The notes under the pieces: model-generated | The model's database searches: none | What the model saw: only the letters and a program-made list of their open reading frames with translations | Told to the model about the DNA's origin: nothing | In this document: positions 32,265-45,000 of the stretch, one piece after another | How positions within the stretch are numbered: the first letter of the stretch is position 1 | How the letters are laid out: every line of letters begins with the position of its first letter | Origin: Trichoderma breve | Lineage: Eukaryota; Ascomycota; Sordariomycetes; Hypocreales; Hypocreaceae | Length of the DNA: 64,000 nucleotides | Reading direction: 5' to 3' | NCBI RefSeq assembly: GCF_028502605.1 | Contig: NC_079236.1 | Span: forward strand, 434,001 to 498,000 | Position numbers and translations under genes: made by a program

Positions 32265-33177
32265 ATTGAGAGAAGCAGGTCTTGCAGCAATGGCCGCTTC
32301 AAGATGCCTAATGAAATTGAAGACAAGACAAAAGGATATTGTCGAACCTTCTGCCATGAAAAGAAGGGAATGCATGAGTATCCTAAATTCACAACTGCCT
32401 TGCCCAAATCTACGAAGCATATCGGCTACAGTATCGGAGTTCCTCCAGTGATGGCGTGGGGTCGAAAATCCAATGGATCGAAGGAATCTATGCTTGTCGC
32501 ATTGGATCGAAAGACCTCGGTCGGATGTTACTCAAAGTAGACCAACTGGACAGTGCGGTATATACTGTAGAAAGAAGGTGGTTGGCCCTAATTTTTTCCC
32601 TTGCAGATTCCTCGATGCATGCAACCTTGTAGGTGGTGCTACTGATCTGCTGATTGGTGTAATCAGCTCTCATTGGCAGCAGATCAGATCCGAATAGCCG
32701 ACACCCTTGTAGCTGAATGTGGTTCGCAGGATCAACAGGTTAATATAAGCTGTAAGATGAGGTTTGTTAGAGTTAAACATAAGCGCAACCGACCTCCGGC
32801 GATCCGGCGGCAACGTAATATGCCTCAGCTTGTAGCTTTGTAAATCGTTGACAGAGCCAGAGCGTGACAATATCGAAGGATTGCAGTGTTGCATTGTAGG
32901 AACTCCGATTTATGGCCGTGAATGCTTGTTGGTGGGACTTTTGAGGCTGGCCTAAGGATTTACCCGGCTGGAGATAGCAGTATGCTGTTGATCATTCCCG
33001 TAGGATGCGCAACTCCGATATGCATCCGTACAGCAGGCCGAGGTTCTGCTGTGGAATTTTGGGTGTTGCTGTTAAAACTTTCCATAGCTCTGTCATGAAA
33101 CTAGACTGGGCGTTTCCTGCCGTTATAGAAATCTCACGTAGGACGTGAATCTCTAGCTGTGCGGACCTCAATCAACA
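32265..33177. other. Intergenic: divergent promoters of unknown secreted protein and chitinase
   Basis: 913 bases between two divergently transcribed secreted-protein genes. The short frames here look like chance frames. No TATA box or repeat was found that I would stand behind. Confidence 0.5.
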
Positions 33178-36100
33178 ATGAGGACCATGGCGATGCGAGG
33201 ATATCAGTTTCTTTCAAATCTTCAAATTATTACTTTTGTCTTCTGTTTCGTTATCATTTGCTTCAGCGGTGTTTCAGCACAGCATATTCATGCCCCAACC
33301 GTCTGGAATGAATCCCTAAGTACTAGTAAGCCGCGGGACTTCTCCTTGTTCCGGAGACAGACACGTACATGTTCCAAGACACAAAAGTGTTCAGATGGTT
33401 CATGCTGTAATGGACAAACGCAAGTATACAGAGGCCATATTGTTGTGGAATAAGAATGCTGACAATTGAACACCAACAGAGGCGTTGTATGTGTGACTCT
33501 ATCATGATACCACCTTCAGAAGGAACTTGTTGGGTCAATTCCCAATGGGTGGTCGCTTACTTACAAATATTTGCTTCTATAGTGCGGTCTTGATAAAGAG
33601 CATTGCGATCCCAGTGTCTGCATCTCAAATTGCGATGCCAAAGCTGAATGTGGTTCCTGGGGCGAGACCCCGGGAGAGCTGTGTCCTCTGAATGTTTGCT
33701 GCGGAGAATTTGGATACTGTGGCACAACAGCAGTAAGTTTGCCAGACCAATCCGGATCAAAGATTCGTTTGGTTCTAATGATCGGTTGCTAACGTCTGGT
33801 TCACCAGGACTTTTGCGGAAGTGGATGCCAATCCAATTGTAAACAGCCTCCTGCCAATAGCTTAAATAACGGTGATGTAACAAATCTGGTCATTGGGTAA
33901 ATAAGTTACAGTTGCGCTTTATATGCAACGGCGTATGCTGATGATGATGAACCTAGCTATTACGAAGCCTGGGCTCCGTATAGACGTGGCGCCTGTGAGT
34001 ACTATTTCCGGTTTCTATCTTCATCGGGGCATCATGAGACTTACAATGACGTGAACCAAATTACAAGGCCCAAATCGTCCTCCATCATGGATACGTACAG
34101 ACTCAATTACACACTTATATGTTGCTTTTGCATACATTGCACCTAAAACATACGAGATATATCCTATGAACGAAACCAGCGAAGAGATATTTCTTGAAAT
34201 TATGCAATTAAAGCAGACGGCCCCGGGATTAAAGATCTTTTTGTCCCTAGGTGGCTGGACGTACTCGGATAATGAAACGTATGACCCTATTTTCTACCTC
34301 AGTTGATATCTCACACGCCTGACGAACTGAAACGCTCAACACCTACAGCGACACCCAACCTGTCTGGGGCGAGCTTGCCAGCACGGCTGCAAACCGACAA
34401 AAGTTCATCGGAAATCTAGCCAATTTCATGAGTAAGTTCGGAACCGATCACAGAATTAGCTACCTAGTCTCCTAATACGCCATGCTTTTGCGCAGCAAAC
34501 TATGGGTTTGATGGTGTGGACATAGATTGGGAATATCCCGGAGCTTCTGATCGAGGGTAAGTTTCTCCAATGATCTCCTAAACACGACCTCAAAATCACT
34601 GACTCAATCTTTTATAGAGGAAAGAAGGCAGATACTGCAAATTACGTTCTTCTTCTACAAGATATCAGAACATTTTGGACCGCACAAACCAATGGCGTAA
34701 GTCTCTTACTGCGTGTTTCACTGTTTCATACGAATCACAAATCTTCTCATCATTTCTTCAACGATGGAAACTGATTTCTCGTCTTTTCATATTATGGTAG
34801 TGGGGTCTTTCATTCACGGCACCAACATCGTACTGGTATATGCGCTGGTTCGATATTGGAAATCTCACGCAGTATGCTGATTGGGTCAATCTGATGACAT
34901 ACGATCTCCATGGTAGTTGGGATTCTCCTGAAGACCAGATTGGTTCATATGTCTATGCACATACCAATCTCACCGAGATTTCCGACGCGCTTGACTTACT
35001 ATGGAGAAACAATGTGCCAGCCAACAAAGTAAACCTTGGTCTAGGTTTCTACGGCCGTTCATATACTCTGTCTGATCCATCATGCACCTTGCCCGGTTGC
35101 GAATTCTCAGACACAGGTGTGGCAGGGTCATGTACGGGCACCGGTGGGATTCTCTCTTATGAAGAGATCACTGCCATAGCCGATACATATAGCATCAAAC
35201 CGGTTGAAGACAAGAAGGCGGCTGCTATGTATTTTGCGTTTGACGAGGACCAATGGGTCTCGTACGACAATGTGGCCACGATCAAGGAAAAGGTAGACTA
35301 TGCCAATAAGAACGGTCTTCTCGGACTGTTTATATGGGCTCTGGATCTGGACAACGACAATTACGACGCTCTTGCAGCCGTTCTTGATGCAAAAGGCGGT
35401 CTTGGTGCATTCAAAGCTCAGAACGGCGTTGGACCTGCTGGCTCAACAGACTGGCAGCCAACTCAAGCATCCTGCTTCATGAGCGAATGCAGCACCTCAT
35501 CTGCTTGTCCAGGAACACACCGGAGCGTCGGACATTCCGTATCATGCGATGGCAAAGATCAATTCAGATGGGTCTGCTGCCCGCGCGATCGCGCACCTGA
35601 TGCCAGCACATGCGAGTGGAAGTCTTCTATTACTTCGTTTCTCGGCCTAAGCTTGGTCGACTGCAATAACGGTTGTCTTACGGATGAAGTGCTTATTGCT
35701 GAAAGCAAGTGGTACTATGACGATGATTCTCAATCCAGCAAGAAGTGTCTCAGCGGATATGCGCAATATTGTTGTGCCACATCTGAAGATGCCCGTAGCC
35801 TCTGTGGCATGTTGGACGGGTCGTGCATTTCCATAAAAGACGGCAAGCCTGATGGGGATGATCCTTGTGCCGCTAGCGGCCGTGTTTATGCGACATACTC
35901 GCAGGATACATGTCCCGATGGCTCATGGCGTCCATGGTGCTGTAATGAACAGGTTGATGTATCGCAATGCGCGTGGCAAGGCCCGAAGCAAGACATAGCC
36001 AGTGACGCTTGTATCAGAGCCATGTCTTGTCCAGCGAACCTGGTTAACATGGGCCACTCTAAGAACGGCGGTGGCTACGACTGTACGGAATTCAGTATAG

Positions 36101-38252
36101 CAACGGATCACAGTATATCATTGCCAATCGGAACACATGAGAGAGCGCTTTGCTGTGCGGCAGGAGATGTTGTGGTCTATAATCAGACGGCTCCAGTGCC
36201 TCTGGCGTGGCTGTTCATCGAAGACGTTCCAGATTCAGACAAACAGAAATACGAGATGAATGTCGAGACTGAAGCTACTGGAAACCAAGATCCTAACGAA
36301 AATGGCTTTGGTTGGGTTATCATGACTGGTCCTGAGGATCAGCTTGCTTCGTTGGATAAGCGAGATGGCTCTCATTGGGAGCTTTTTGACTGCCCTGATC
36401 GGGGGACTATCGCTGAGGATGACAGAATCACTGTTCGTGCCGTTTGTTCAGATGATTCCAGCGATAGTAACTGCGACATTATTTTCCGAGGCGGTGTCGA
36501 GCGTACCGTAGTCGAAATGCCTCCAGCATGTGGTATTGGTCGCTATGCGATGGCTGTCAGCATGGAATCAGCTGAAGACCAAACCGTGCCGAAGCATGTC
36601 TATCACAAACTCGTCAAACGTGGTGCCAACTTGAGAGCACGTCCACACGTATACAGCTTCACGTTCGACTATGATTTCTCAGTCTTACACGGAAGAGCCG
36701 ATAACACTGTCCAAATTCGCATTGACTACTCTGAAGATCCGGGATACTGGGCGGCCATTGTGGACAATGATCCTAAAAACACCAACCCAGTGAGGAAACG
36801 AGAAGTAGCAAGGGAAGTTGATCGCCGTCATGGCGGGTCTTGGAAGAGATACGCTGAACATCAGTTTCATACTGAAAGATTAGCTACACCGAAACACAAA
36901 AGGGATGAATTTGAAAAGCGGTGGTGGACTCTAGACCCAGCAATTTGGCTAGAGGTTATGGATAAGCTGAACGAAAAGGGATTCGAAGGAGAGATACCAC
37001 TCGCATCGCATCATCTTCAGGACACATTTCCTTTCTGGCTCTTTAACGAAAGACTACAATGTTCGCTGCTCGGCATCCCTTACGATGCTTACTTTACTGT
37101 TTGGGCGGATCTACATGTCGACATTCTCACATCGGCTCAACTAACACTAATTGTACGTTGCAGCATGATCAAAGAGCACCTGAACCGTGAAACTAACCAA
37201 CCATCTTCAGGGCCACCTTAACGATCTCACCAGCTGGAACCAATCGCACGTTTTGTTCCGTAACAAGGGCTCTATACAAGCAGGTTTGCATATGGAAGCC
37301 CAGGCAACCGTGCGCTTCTCAACTGGATCAGTTGAGCTGTTTGGTATGCAAAACTTCGGAGGCACGTTCACTGTGCCCGGTATAGTGACGATCGGACCAA
37401 ACTTTAGAGTGCTTGGAGTATGATATCTTCCCCTACTCGATTCCTCTCATGAAGAAATGAAAACGCTAACCTTGAGTAGCAACTGACCGGAGTCTTTACC
37501 GCACATACGTGAGTCAGCTTGTGAACATCCCAAGACAAGATTAGTGGCTGACCATTAACAATGATACAGCCAAGCTCATTACAACATGGACGTACTGTCC
37601 TGGGATTATTCACAGCGCTATCCTAATCCTGACAATGACGTTTTATCTGGACTTACTGACAACACAGAAAATCCCAAAGACCCCGGGATAGATGATGATC
37701 CCGACAAGCCGAGCAATTTCACCGCAGATGTTACCGTAAATGGTGACATTACCCTACAAATGTAAGTCATACACAATTGAGCGGCCAATAGGGTTATCAG
37801 AACTAATTACTCGCCAGAACTCCGTTGGTGGAATTTGGAGTCCGCTTCAATCCCAAGTACAAAGCTACCGACACAACAATCTCGCTACAGCTCAATACCC
37901 ATGCGACACTTTACGGAAGCGCTGGTGTTGGCACAGATACTGCAGCGAGTGTTTGTTATGGTGCTCTCGCTGGTGCTGAGCTGTTTGCTCAAGTCCAAGC
38001 TCCGTAAGTGCTCATTAGAAATTGAATGCCCATGCAGGCCTTGAACTGATAAATCCATGTAATAGATCCATTCTCGGGGTCAATCCCAATAGGCGATGGA
38101 GTTTCTATAAGCAAGATGTAAGTTCATGGAACAGGACACTTTACAAGGGACCACGATTTTCTGACAAATTATCTTTGAAGGTCGACATCCTCGAACAGAA
38201 ATGCTATGGGCTTAAAGATTTCTTCCCCTCTGATTGCCCAGACTGTGATTGA
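33178..38252 (+). CDS. Subgroup C (killer-toxin-like) GH18 chitinase with chitin-binding modules
   Basis: About 1,350 residues in about 16 exons: 33178-33423, a tiny exon near 33480-33490, 33583-33732, 33808-33896, 33957-33994, 34068-34278, 34349-34431, 34496-34556, 34618-34696, 34801-37152, 37211-37417, 37480-37508, 37570-37761, 37818-38003, 38066-38117 and 38181-38252. From 33583 onward all joins are GT-AG and in phase. A hydrophobic signal (QIITFVFCFVIICFSGVSA) is followed by hevein-type CBM18 sequence (CSDGSCCN, CGLDKEHC, then AECGSWGETPG, CPLNVCCGEFGYCGTT). The GH18 barrel has FLSLGGW and the catalytic DGVDIDWEYPG near residue 280. A long Cys-rich tail follows. No LysM was seen in this protein. 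It should cleave chitin outside the cell. The exon near 33480 is uncertain (see findings). Confidence 0.88.
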
Positions 38253-38479
38253 ACTTTGGAGAGTGGATTAAGGAGTACATTATATAAATACGAGATCAAA
38301 ATAAAATTATGTATATTAATCCATCTCAATAGTCTCTGGTAGCGAGATGATATTGAGGTTGTCTGCAGATTTCTCTGCTTGGCACTCTGCCATTGATGAC
38401 AAAATTTGCTACTGCGGTAGCATGTCTATGTAATTAATCCACCAGTTCATTAACAATGTAGAGAAACAACGACTGTTGC
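38253..38479. other. Convergent 3' spacer
   Basis: 227 bases between the stops of the chitinase and the solute-binding-protein-like gene, AT-rich, consistent with two overlapping 3' UTRs. Confidence 0.4.
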
Positions 38480-39695
38480 TCATGAGAACGCAGGGTCAGG
38501 TCCCTTGGCAAGTCCAATATAAGTTTCCATCTGCATTCGCCACCACTCGACATTCTCCCGATTGCCCATGAAAGTGATGTATCCGCTGGGCTGAGTATTG
38601 TTTGCCATGAACACATTGTTTGTGCCAGTCAGAGAAGTTCGGATAGATGGGCCTCCCGACGCTGAAAGAGTTGACTGCCATTCAGTGCTCAACAAGAAAG
38701 ACAAAAACAGCTTTGAACTCTCCGGGCGAGGTGTCGAGGCAAAGATAGCCGCCTGTTGAGCCCAGGTCATGAACTGGTCTGGTGCATCAGGTTGACGGAC
38801 TTGAAGGAAAGAAGTAGATGGTGTAAACCCGCCCAGCGCAGAAAAGGTCAAAACTCTCGAACCCTTGCCAGACGAATGGTTATCGATGATGGCACCGGTG
38901 GCAGCTGCTGCACCACGCACCCACATGACATCTTGCTTTAGAAGCGAGTCCAACCACTTGAAGCCATACCGCTCAATGATAAGAGAAAACAGATACAGAA
39001 CACCATCATCGTCGTTGGGATAAGTAAGAACAAGTTTGCTTTTCCAGTAAGGGTCTAGAATATCGGCATATGCCTTGGGCACCTTATTTGCGGGTACAAT
39101 TGTAGAATCGTAGTAGAATGGACCAAATTGATCTGGAGAAAACATTAGCATCAATCACCGGTTTCGAACGGTGATAATGGGAAGGACACGCACTGTAGTT
39201 GACAGGTAGATATGCTCCGTCAATATGCTTGATAGCCAGGTTGATGTCACTGAAATTGGGCGGCTTATAATGCAAAAGACGTTGCTGCTTATCCCATCGA
39301 GGGAAGTCGTGTACCGTTTGCAATAATGCCACGTCGATGAATGGCTTCCCTTCTATGTAGCTCCGATCAATGCGTGAGTCGGCATATTTCGACAAATCCG
39401 CGGTAATATTAATGGCGACATCGGGAAATTTTTTGCGGAATGCAGTTAGCATCGGAGAAGCAGCCGCTTGTGCTATGGCTAGTTAGTAACTATTCTCAAC
39501 TTTAGAGAAGAAATGCAATGCAATCTTACAGCTGCCGCCAAAATACACGTTCAAGGTGCCGTGTTCATGCTTTGCATTTTGGTAAATTTCATCCAAAGAT
39601 CTCGTCTCGATTTCTGTGCCATATGCAAGAACCTGGCTCGCGGAAAAAAGGCAAGCACCCAGGAGGGCAGACTGAATCTGCTTGAAGGACGGCAT
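38480..39695 (-). CDS. Secreted periplasmic-binding-protein-like protein (ABC solute-binding fold)
   Basis: Three exons, 39530-39695, 39194-39478 and 38480-39132, give 367 residues. Introns 39479-39529 and 39133-39193 join in phase, giving FGGS-SIAQAAASP and PVNY-NQFGPFYYD. A signal peptide (MPSFKQIQSALLGACLFSAS to VLA) precedes LNVYFGG, RKKFPDVAINITADLSKYAD and the second-lobe pattern KVPKAYADILDPYWKSKLVL, all typical of the iron(III)/small-anion type II periplasmic-binding family. Bacterial members feed ABC importers; fungi lack that periplasmic set-up, so the ligand and use here are unknown. It might scavenge thiamine-like or metal ligands outside the cell. It converges on the chitinase gene. 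Confidence 0.82.
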
Positions 39696-41295
39696 TATAA
39701 ATTATAAATAGATAGAATAAAGGATGGATATATACACTAGATGATTCAATTGCACTGGAGACCCGCTACCTGTATATGGTGATAGTATTTATATTCAACA
39801 TCACTCGAGGACATCGGATTCCATACGAAGCACGAGCCACATGCCGCAGATGTGTAAGAAATTATTAAAAGCCTCCTTTACTCAAGTTTGTCATCTACTC
39901 CTGTAACACGCCAGTTTGTGCCCGCAATTGCCGCATGAACTATTTAAGAATGTTCTATCTATAGGTAACACAGGTCAATATGCTGCCGCATTATCCGCCC
40001 CGGCTCTTTATAAAAATTATATAAGCTTATACTCCCCATAGAAATAGGGCACTAGCCATGTAGGTTGTTCAACTCAAAGCAGCTATAACTTGCGCATAGT
40101 ATCTAATTCTCATGGAACGATTGAACTGGCAAGGGTACGTATGCTTTGATTACAAATGCTGGGCATTCCACCAGGGGCTTGTTGGTGCAATTGTGGGTTA
40201 TCGTCACATACATACGCGTCATTTCAAGATCGGATGTAAATAACATCCGGACCTTGGTTTATGACGGCGATCATTGGAGAACTATATGATGAGATTGATA
40301 TCCAATTGGTAGCAATAAAGCTTATGGAGCCATAGAATCTGCTAGCAGAAGGATTCTGCCATAGAAGTCGGGCAGTCTTCTAACAGAGAATGAGATGGCA
40401 TGCCCCTTGCATATCGTCAGCCAGGGCTGCCGGCTACAACTACCGATAGCTGACTAGTCGGTGCCTGGTGACAGTTCGGCAGTAATGCCTAAATACGTTT
40501 AAGCTCACTATGGAATCGACGCAATAGGAAGTAGATTGTCAGCTCGCCCGGCGCAAAATCTTATCAGATCTTACCCTGCTCCACAAGCGCAAAAAGGACA
40601 TGCACCCAACGTTTGAGAAACAACCGCCGAAATATGCTACTACGAGTTCGAACAGCTTATATTCCATTGCTTTTCAGTAAAATCTTCATATGAAATTTTT
40701 ACTAGAGCTCCTACTTTGTAATTACACCAAACGGAAGCTGAAGTGTTGGAATCAACAGCAATAAATAGACGTTCCACACTGTTTCGCACCGCTTCGGCAG
40801 CACAGACGCCCCTTTCGATAGATCTCCCATTCTATATCATATTGTTTATATCAACATGGCTATACGCTATGCGCTCTCCAGGGGCTACAGAGCAGCAGGA
40901 AAAGTAAATCGCAATGGCTACGAAGACACTACCTCTCTTCTAGATCATTGAATCTTAACTGGAACCATGGGACGTTTCTATTTAACACGATTTAGAAGAT
41001 TAATGAGGGATATTAATCGTTATGAAGAGGTGATATAAACAGGAGGCAAAATCCAATAGTCGGAAACGTCATCCAACAATGTCCTCAAGGAAAGTATCAT
41101 CTAACACCTCACTGTATATCAAGCATCCATTCTGGCTTAAGTGACATCCAACAGTCGATTGTGCCTTGGTGGGGCTCGAAGGTTATGTTTTTCCGTCCCA
41201 CGTCCAATCTCAACGATCCACGCGTCAAATCTCAGGAAATACGCGTCGAATCGAAGCTATTCACAACCCATATTGAGACATCAACTCCCGGTATT
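39696..41295. other. Intergenic, 1.6 kb
   Basis: This region holds the promoter of the solute-binding-protein-like gene at the left and of the FAR1-type gene at the right. Mixed AT-rich sequence with no coding fragment recognised. Confidence 0.5.
39786..39793 (-). promoter_or_regulatory. TATA box of solute-binding-protein-like gene
   Basis: TATAAATA on the minus strand lies about 90 bases upstream of the ATG at 39695. A second AT-rich stretch directly at the ATG is too close to act as a core promoter. Confidence 0.5.
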
Positions 41296-41841
41296 ATGGA
41301 AGAGATATTTGGGCGCCAATTCCAATCTCCTGACGAGGCCAGGGCCGCCATTGACGCTGTCGCCCAACCCCTTGGCTACAACTTCGTCAAACACCGAGTG
41401 AGGCCCAATAGTATCGAATTCCGCTGCAGCAAGGGAAGAACCTACAAGGCTCAGAGAGATGCGAATGTCCCTGCCGCGAAACGGCGTGAGACGAGCTCGC
41501 AGATGACGGGCTGCCCGTACCGGCTTGTCGTAGGTCGGCAGCACGTATTGGCCCCTTGGATTATTCGCCACACTCGTGGCGAAAAGTCCACTGAGCACAA
41601 TCATCCAATGTTTCCCTCATCGGCACATTCACGATATCGGAACAAGGCCCTTGAAAAGAAAATGGATAAGGTCATGTCTTATTACGAACTCGGACTCAGA
41701 CCTATCCAGATTCTCGGTCAACTCCAAAGTGAACATGAAAATGACCCGGAATTACAAGGTCTAACACGTCATGACATTTACAACGCAATACGAAAGCACC
41801 GCCAACAAGAAGAACTTGATAAGTCTACAGAAAAGGAATAA
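41296..41841 (+). CDS. FAR1-type DNA-binding domain protein
   Basis: 181 residues from the ATG at 41296 (MEEIFGRQFQSPDEAR). An in-frame ATG at 41185 would add 37 residues of poor character. The core has GYNFVKHRVRPNSIEFRCSK, then MTGCPYRLVV and STEHNHPMFPSS, giving the C-C-H-H pattern of the WRKY-like FAR1 zinc domain. A helical tail follows (YELGLRPIQILGQLQ, LTRHDIYNAIRKHRQQ) that resembles the region just before the catalytic core of Mutator-like (MULE) transposases. The catalytic core itself is absent. It may be a domesticated transposase N-terminus acting as a DNA-binding protein, or a truncated element. No terminal repeats seen. Confidence 0.72.
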   Translation: MEEIFGRQFQSPDEARAAIDAVAQPLGYNFVKHRVRPNSIEFRCSKGRTYKAQRDANVPAAKRRETSSQMTGCPYRLVVGRQHVLAPWIIRHTRGEKSTEHNHPMFPSSAHSRYRNKALEKKMDKVMSYYELGLRPIQILGQLQSEHENDPELQGLTRHDIYNAIRKHRQQEELDKSTEKE

Positions 41842-42000
41842 TTCTATTATAGGCCCCAAGTTTCTAGTTCTCTATATATGATGAGAATTATCGGTTGTAA
41901 AAGTCAGCCAAATCGCCCAACCAAGCTAGGCGCAATCCGGATCGCGACAGGTCCGAGGAATTTTGCTCCTTGTTCTCGAAGGCGTTCATGCAACCAGAAG

Positions 42001-45000
42001 CTATGAACGGGCCCCGCTTACAGCCCACAGATTCTTGAACATGCTGCTCTCTTGTTGAACCAATTCGCGGGGACGTCCAGACTCCACGATTTGCCCGCGA
42101 TCCATGACAAGCACGCGATCAAAATCCATTACGGCATCCAGTCGGTGGGATATCATTATTGTGGTGTATTCCGCAAATTCCTCCCTGATGAGAGCCTGCA
42201 TCGTGCGCTCTGTATCTTTATCCACAGATGAGCCCACCTCATCCAACAGCAACAGGCCACCGATGTCGCCTCCCTTCTCAAAGAGACTATTCGGGTACTC
42301 ATCTGCGTCAAGGGTCTGGGAACGAGCAGCACTGCTGCGAATGCGTCGTCGAAGGATTGCTCGAGCCAAGCCAAACAACTGCCTCTGGCCATGGGAGAGC
42401 ATGTTGGTAGAGAGGCTGGAGTCTAACCCACCATTGTCTACAACGACCTGCCAAAGTCCCACTGAGCCAAGTACCTCTTTGCAGTCGCTCTCAGTCGATA
42501 GATTGGATGGATCGAGGTTTGTTTTGAAAGAGTGGCCATCTGGGAAGAAGACAGAGTCTTGTGGCACAGCGATAACGCGTTCTCGCAGAGAGGAGCGCTT
42601 GACCCGGCGCAACGGTATGCCATCAATGGTGATTCCATCAGCGGACCCAGCCAAGGGATCAAAAAGGCGAAGCAACAGGAGAAATAGGGAGGATTTACCA
42701 CTATTGTTCTGGTTAGCAACTCAAATATTAGGGGTAAAGGATATCGAAGCAGATTAGCTCACCTTCCACTACGTCCGCAAATAGCAATCTTCTCACCAGG
42801 CGTAGTGCTCATGTTAATATTTTTCAAGACCAAATCTGCAGGGTCTATACCCGAGTTTCCTGACTCTGTTGGTTGATCAGGTACACTGTTCGTAGCTATA
42901 TTAGCAATTCTGAACTTCAAGGAACCAAATTGCACTGCAATCCCCAAGTTTGACGTACCTATACGAAGCTGAGACGTCCTGGATATCCACCGCTCCACGC
43001 CATGGCCATAGCAAAGGCAATTCAGCGTCCTCTTCGGGGGTACTCTCCGGCACCACCGTATCGTGGAAGGATTTTAATCGGCTGACGGCCCCTAGGGATA
43101 TCTCCACCATAGTATACATGACAATCAGATGTGAGATGAAGTTTCCGAGTGACATGAGGGTCACCATTGAAGCTCCAGTTAATCCAGGACCTGTGACCGC
43201 CTTGACTTGGGTGGTTAGAGCTACGACCAACGTGGCTACCGCTGTGACAACAGAGGAAAGAATGAAGGTGAGGCAGTGCTGAACCATGGCGAGGAGATAT
43301 GCGGGGCGTTGAGAGTTGTCCAGGAGTTTCAGATTGAAATCAAGGCTCTCTTGTGTCCAGCCAAAGGCACGGAGAGTTGCCACGCCAGCAACCGTGTCTG
43401 TAAAGTGTGTACTAGCAATGGGTTAGCTTGGCTGATACATGATGGATAACGCTGCTTGCTTGGACTTACTATAGAGGGGCTTTGGTTTCCAAATCCAACA
43501 AACGAAGCTGTCGAGAGGTGGGCAGATAGAGCTTCTGAACCAACCACATCAGTGCAGCGAAGAAGGGGTAACTGGCGGCGATATAAGGCGAGGCTGTAGC
43601 AACAACCACAGCCATTCCGATCAAAATGAATAACTCTACCGTGGCATTGAGAAGGGACTGTGGGAGCTCCATATCTATAAGCGAAATGTCTTGGGAGAAG
43701 AGATTGATCACAATGCCAGCATCTACGTTTGTGAAGAACCGCAGAGGGGCACCAATAACAGCCCGTAACGTCTGATGATGAAGAGTAATGCCAGACTGGG
43801 CCGTCATGAAGATGAAAACAAGGAGGCAGATTATACCGATGAACATCAGACTGAGAAGGAGGAATAAAGCATAGATGCCTATCCAGTATGCCTGAGAGTG
43901 AGCCCTATGAGACGAAGCTAAGTCGACAGACCAAAAGTTCAGCCAGACTTGCGGGAAATTGTAGAAGACTGCCAATGCTACACAAGCCAGCAGGAACGAT
44001 ATAAGTGTAATTGGCTTCATGCTCATAGCATAGTGTTTATACACAGCCATGTCTCCGGTCTGCCTGCTGCGCTCATCTGCCGCAGCCCATATTGGTGGCG
44101 GAGGTTTCCGTGTTTTAGAGCGCGTCAAGTTCTCGTCATTTTCTTCGCTAGGAGGATCATTCGAAGAGTCCAAAGTCACGTCGTCTGTGGATTTATTGGC
44201 AGAGTGTATTTTCAGACTGTTCACATACCCGCCAAGAGCGTCGAGGTCATGAAAAGTCCCTTGTTCGGCAATCACTCCCTCTTGACTGAGTGCAATAATG
44301 TGGTCTGCAGACGGCAAATGCCGCACAGAGTGCGTGGACAGAATCGCCGTTGCGTTTCGACGGCGAATGAGACCGCCGGGAGCGAAAACTCGTCGGAACA
44401 CTTGCTCCTCAGTATCGGCATCCAGACCACTGAGCGAATCGTCGAAGATGAATAGGTTGGAATTTGAGTACAAAGCGCGTGCCATCGATACTCTCTGTTT
44501 TTGCCCACCACTTAACGTTACGCCACCGCTTCCTATCTTTGTACGGTCGCCCTGGGGGAAAGTGGCAAGATCCGGGAGAAGCATCGTTGCCTCAAGGACT
44601 TCATTATACCTGGCCTGATCAAACGGGACATAACCAAGAATGTTGTCTCTCACAGTTTCGTTGGTGAGAAAAGCAGTTTGGTCACAATAGCCGATTCCAC
44701 GGGTTTCGGGTCCTATGAGAACACGGCCGCTGTGAAAAGGAGTCTCGCCCAGCAGAACTTTCAGTAGGGTTGACTTTCCACAGGCAATAGGTCCAATCAC
44801 AATGGTAAGAGCTCGAGCAGGAATCTCGAGAGCAATGTTGGACAAGATGGATTTATCCTCCTCCCAACCAAAATCTCCCTTGGTAATCCGTATAAGGGTC
44901 TCGCTCTTTTCGCTGGAATCTACATCCGCGCCATCTGATGAGCCGAGACTCTCACGAAAGTCCTCACGAGGGTCCCGCTCCAGGAAATTCTGAATGCGTT

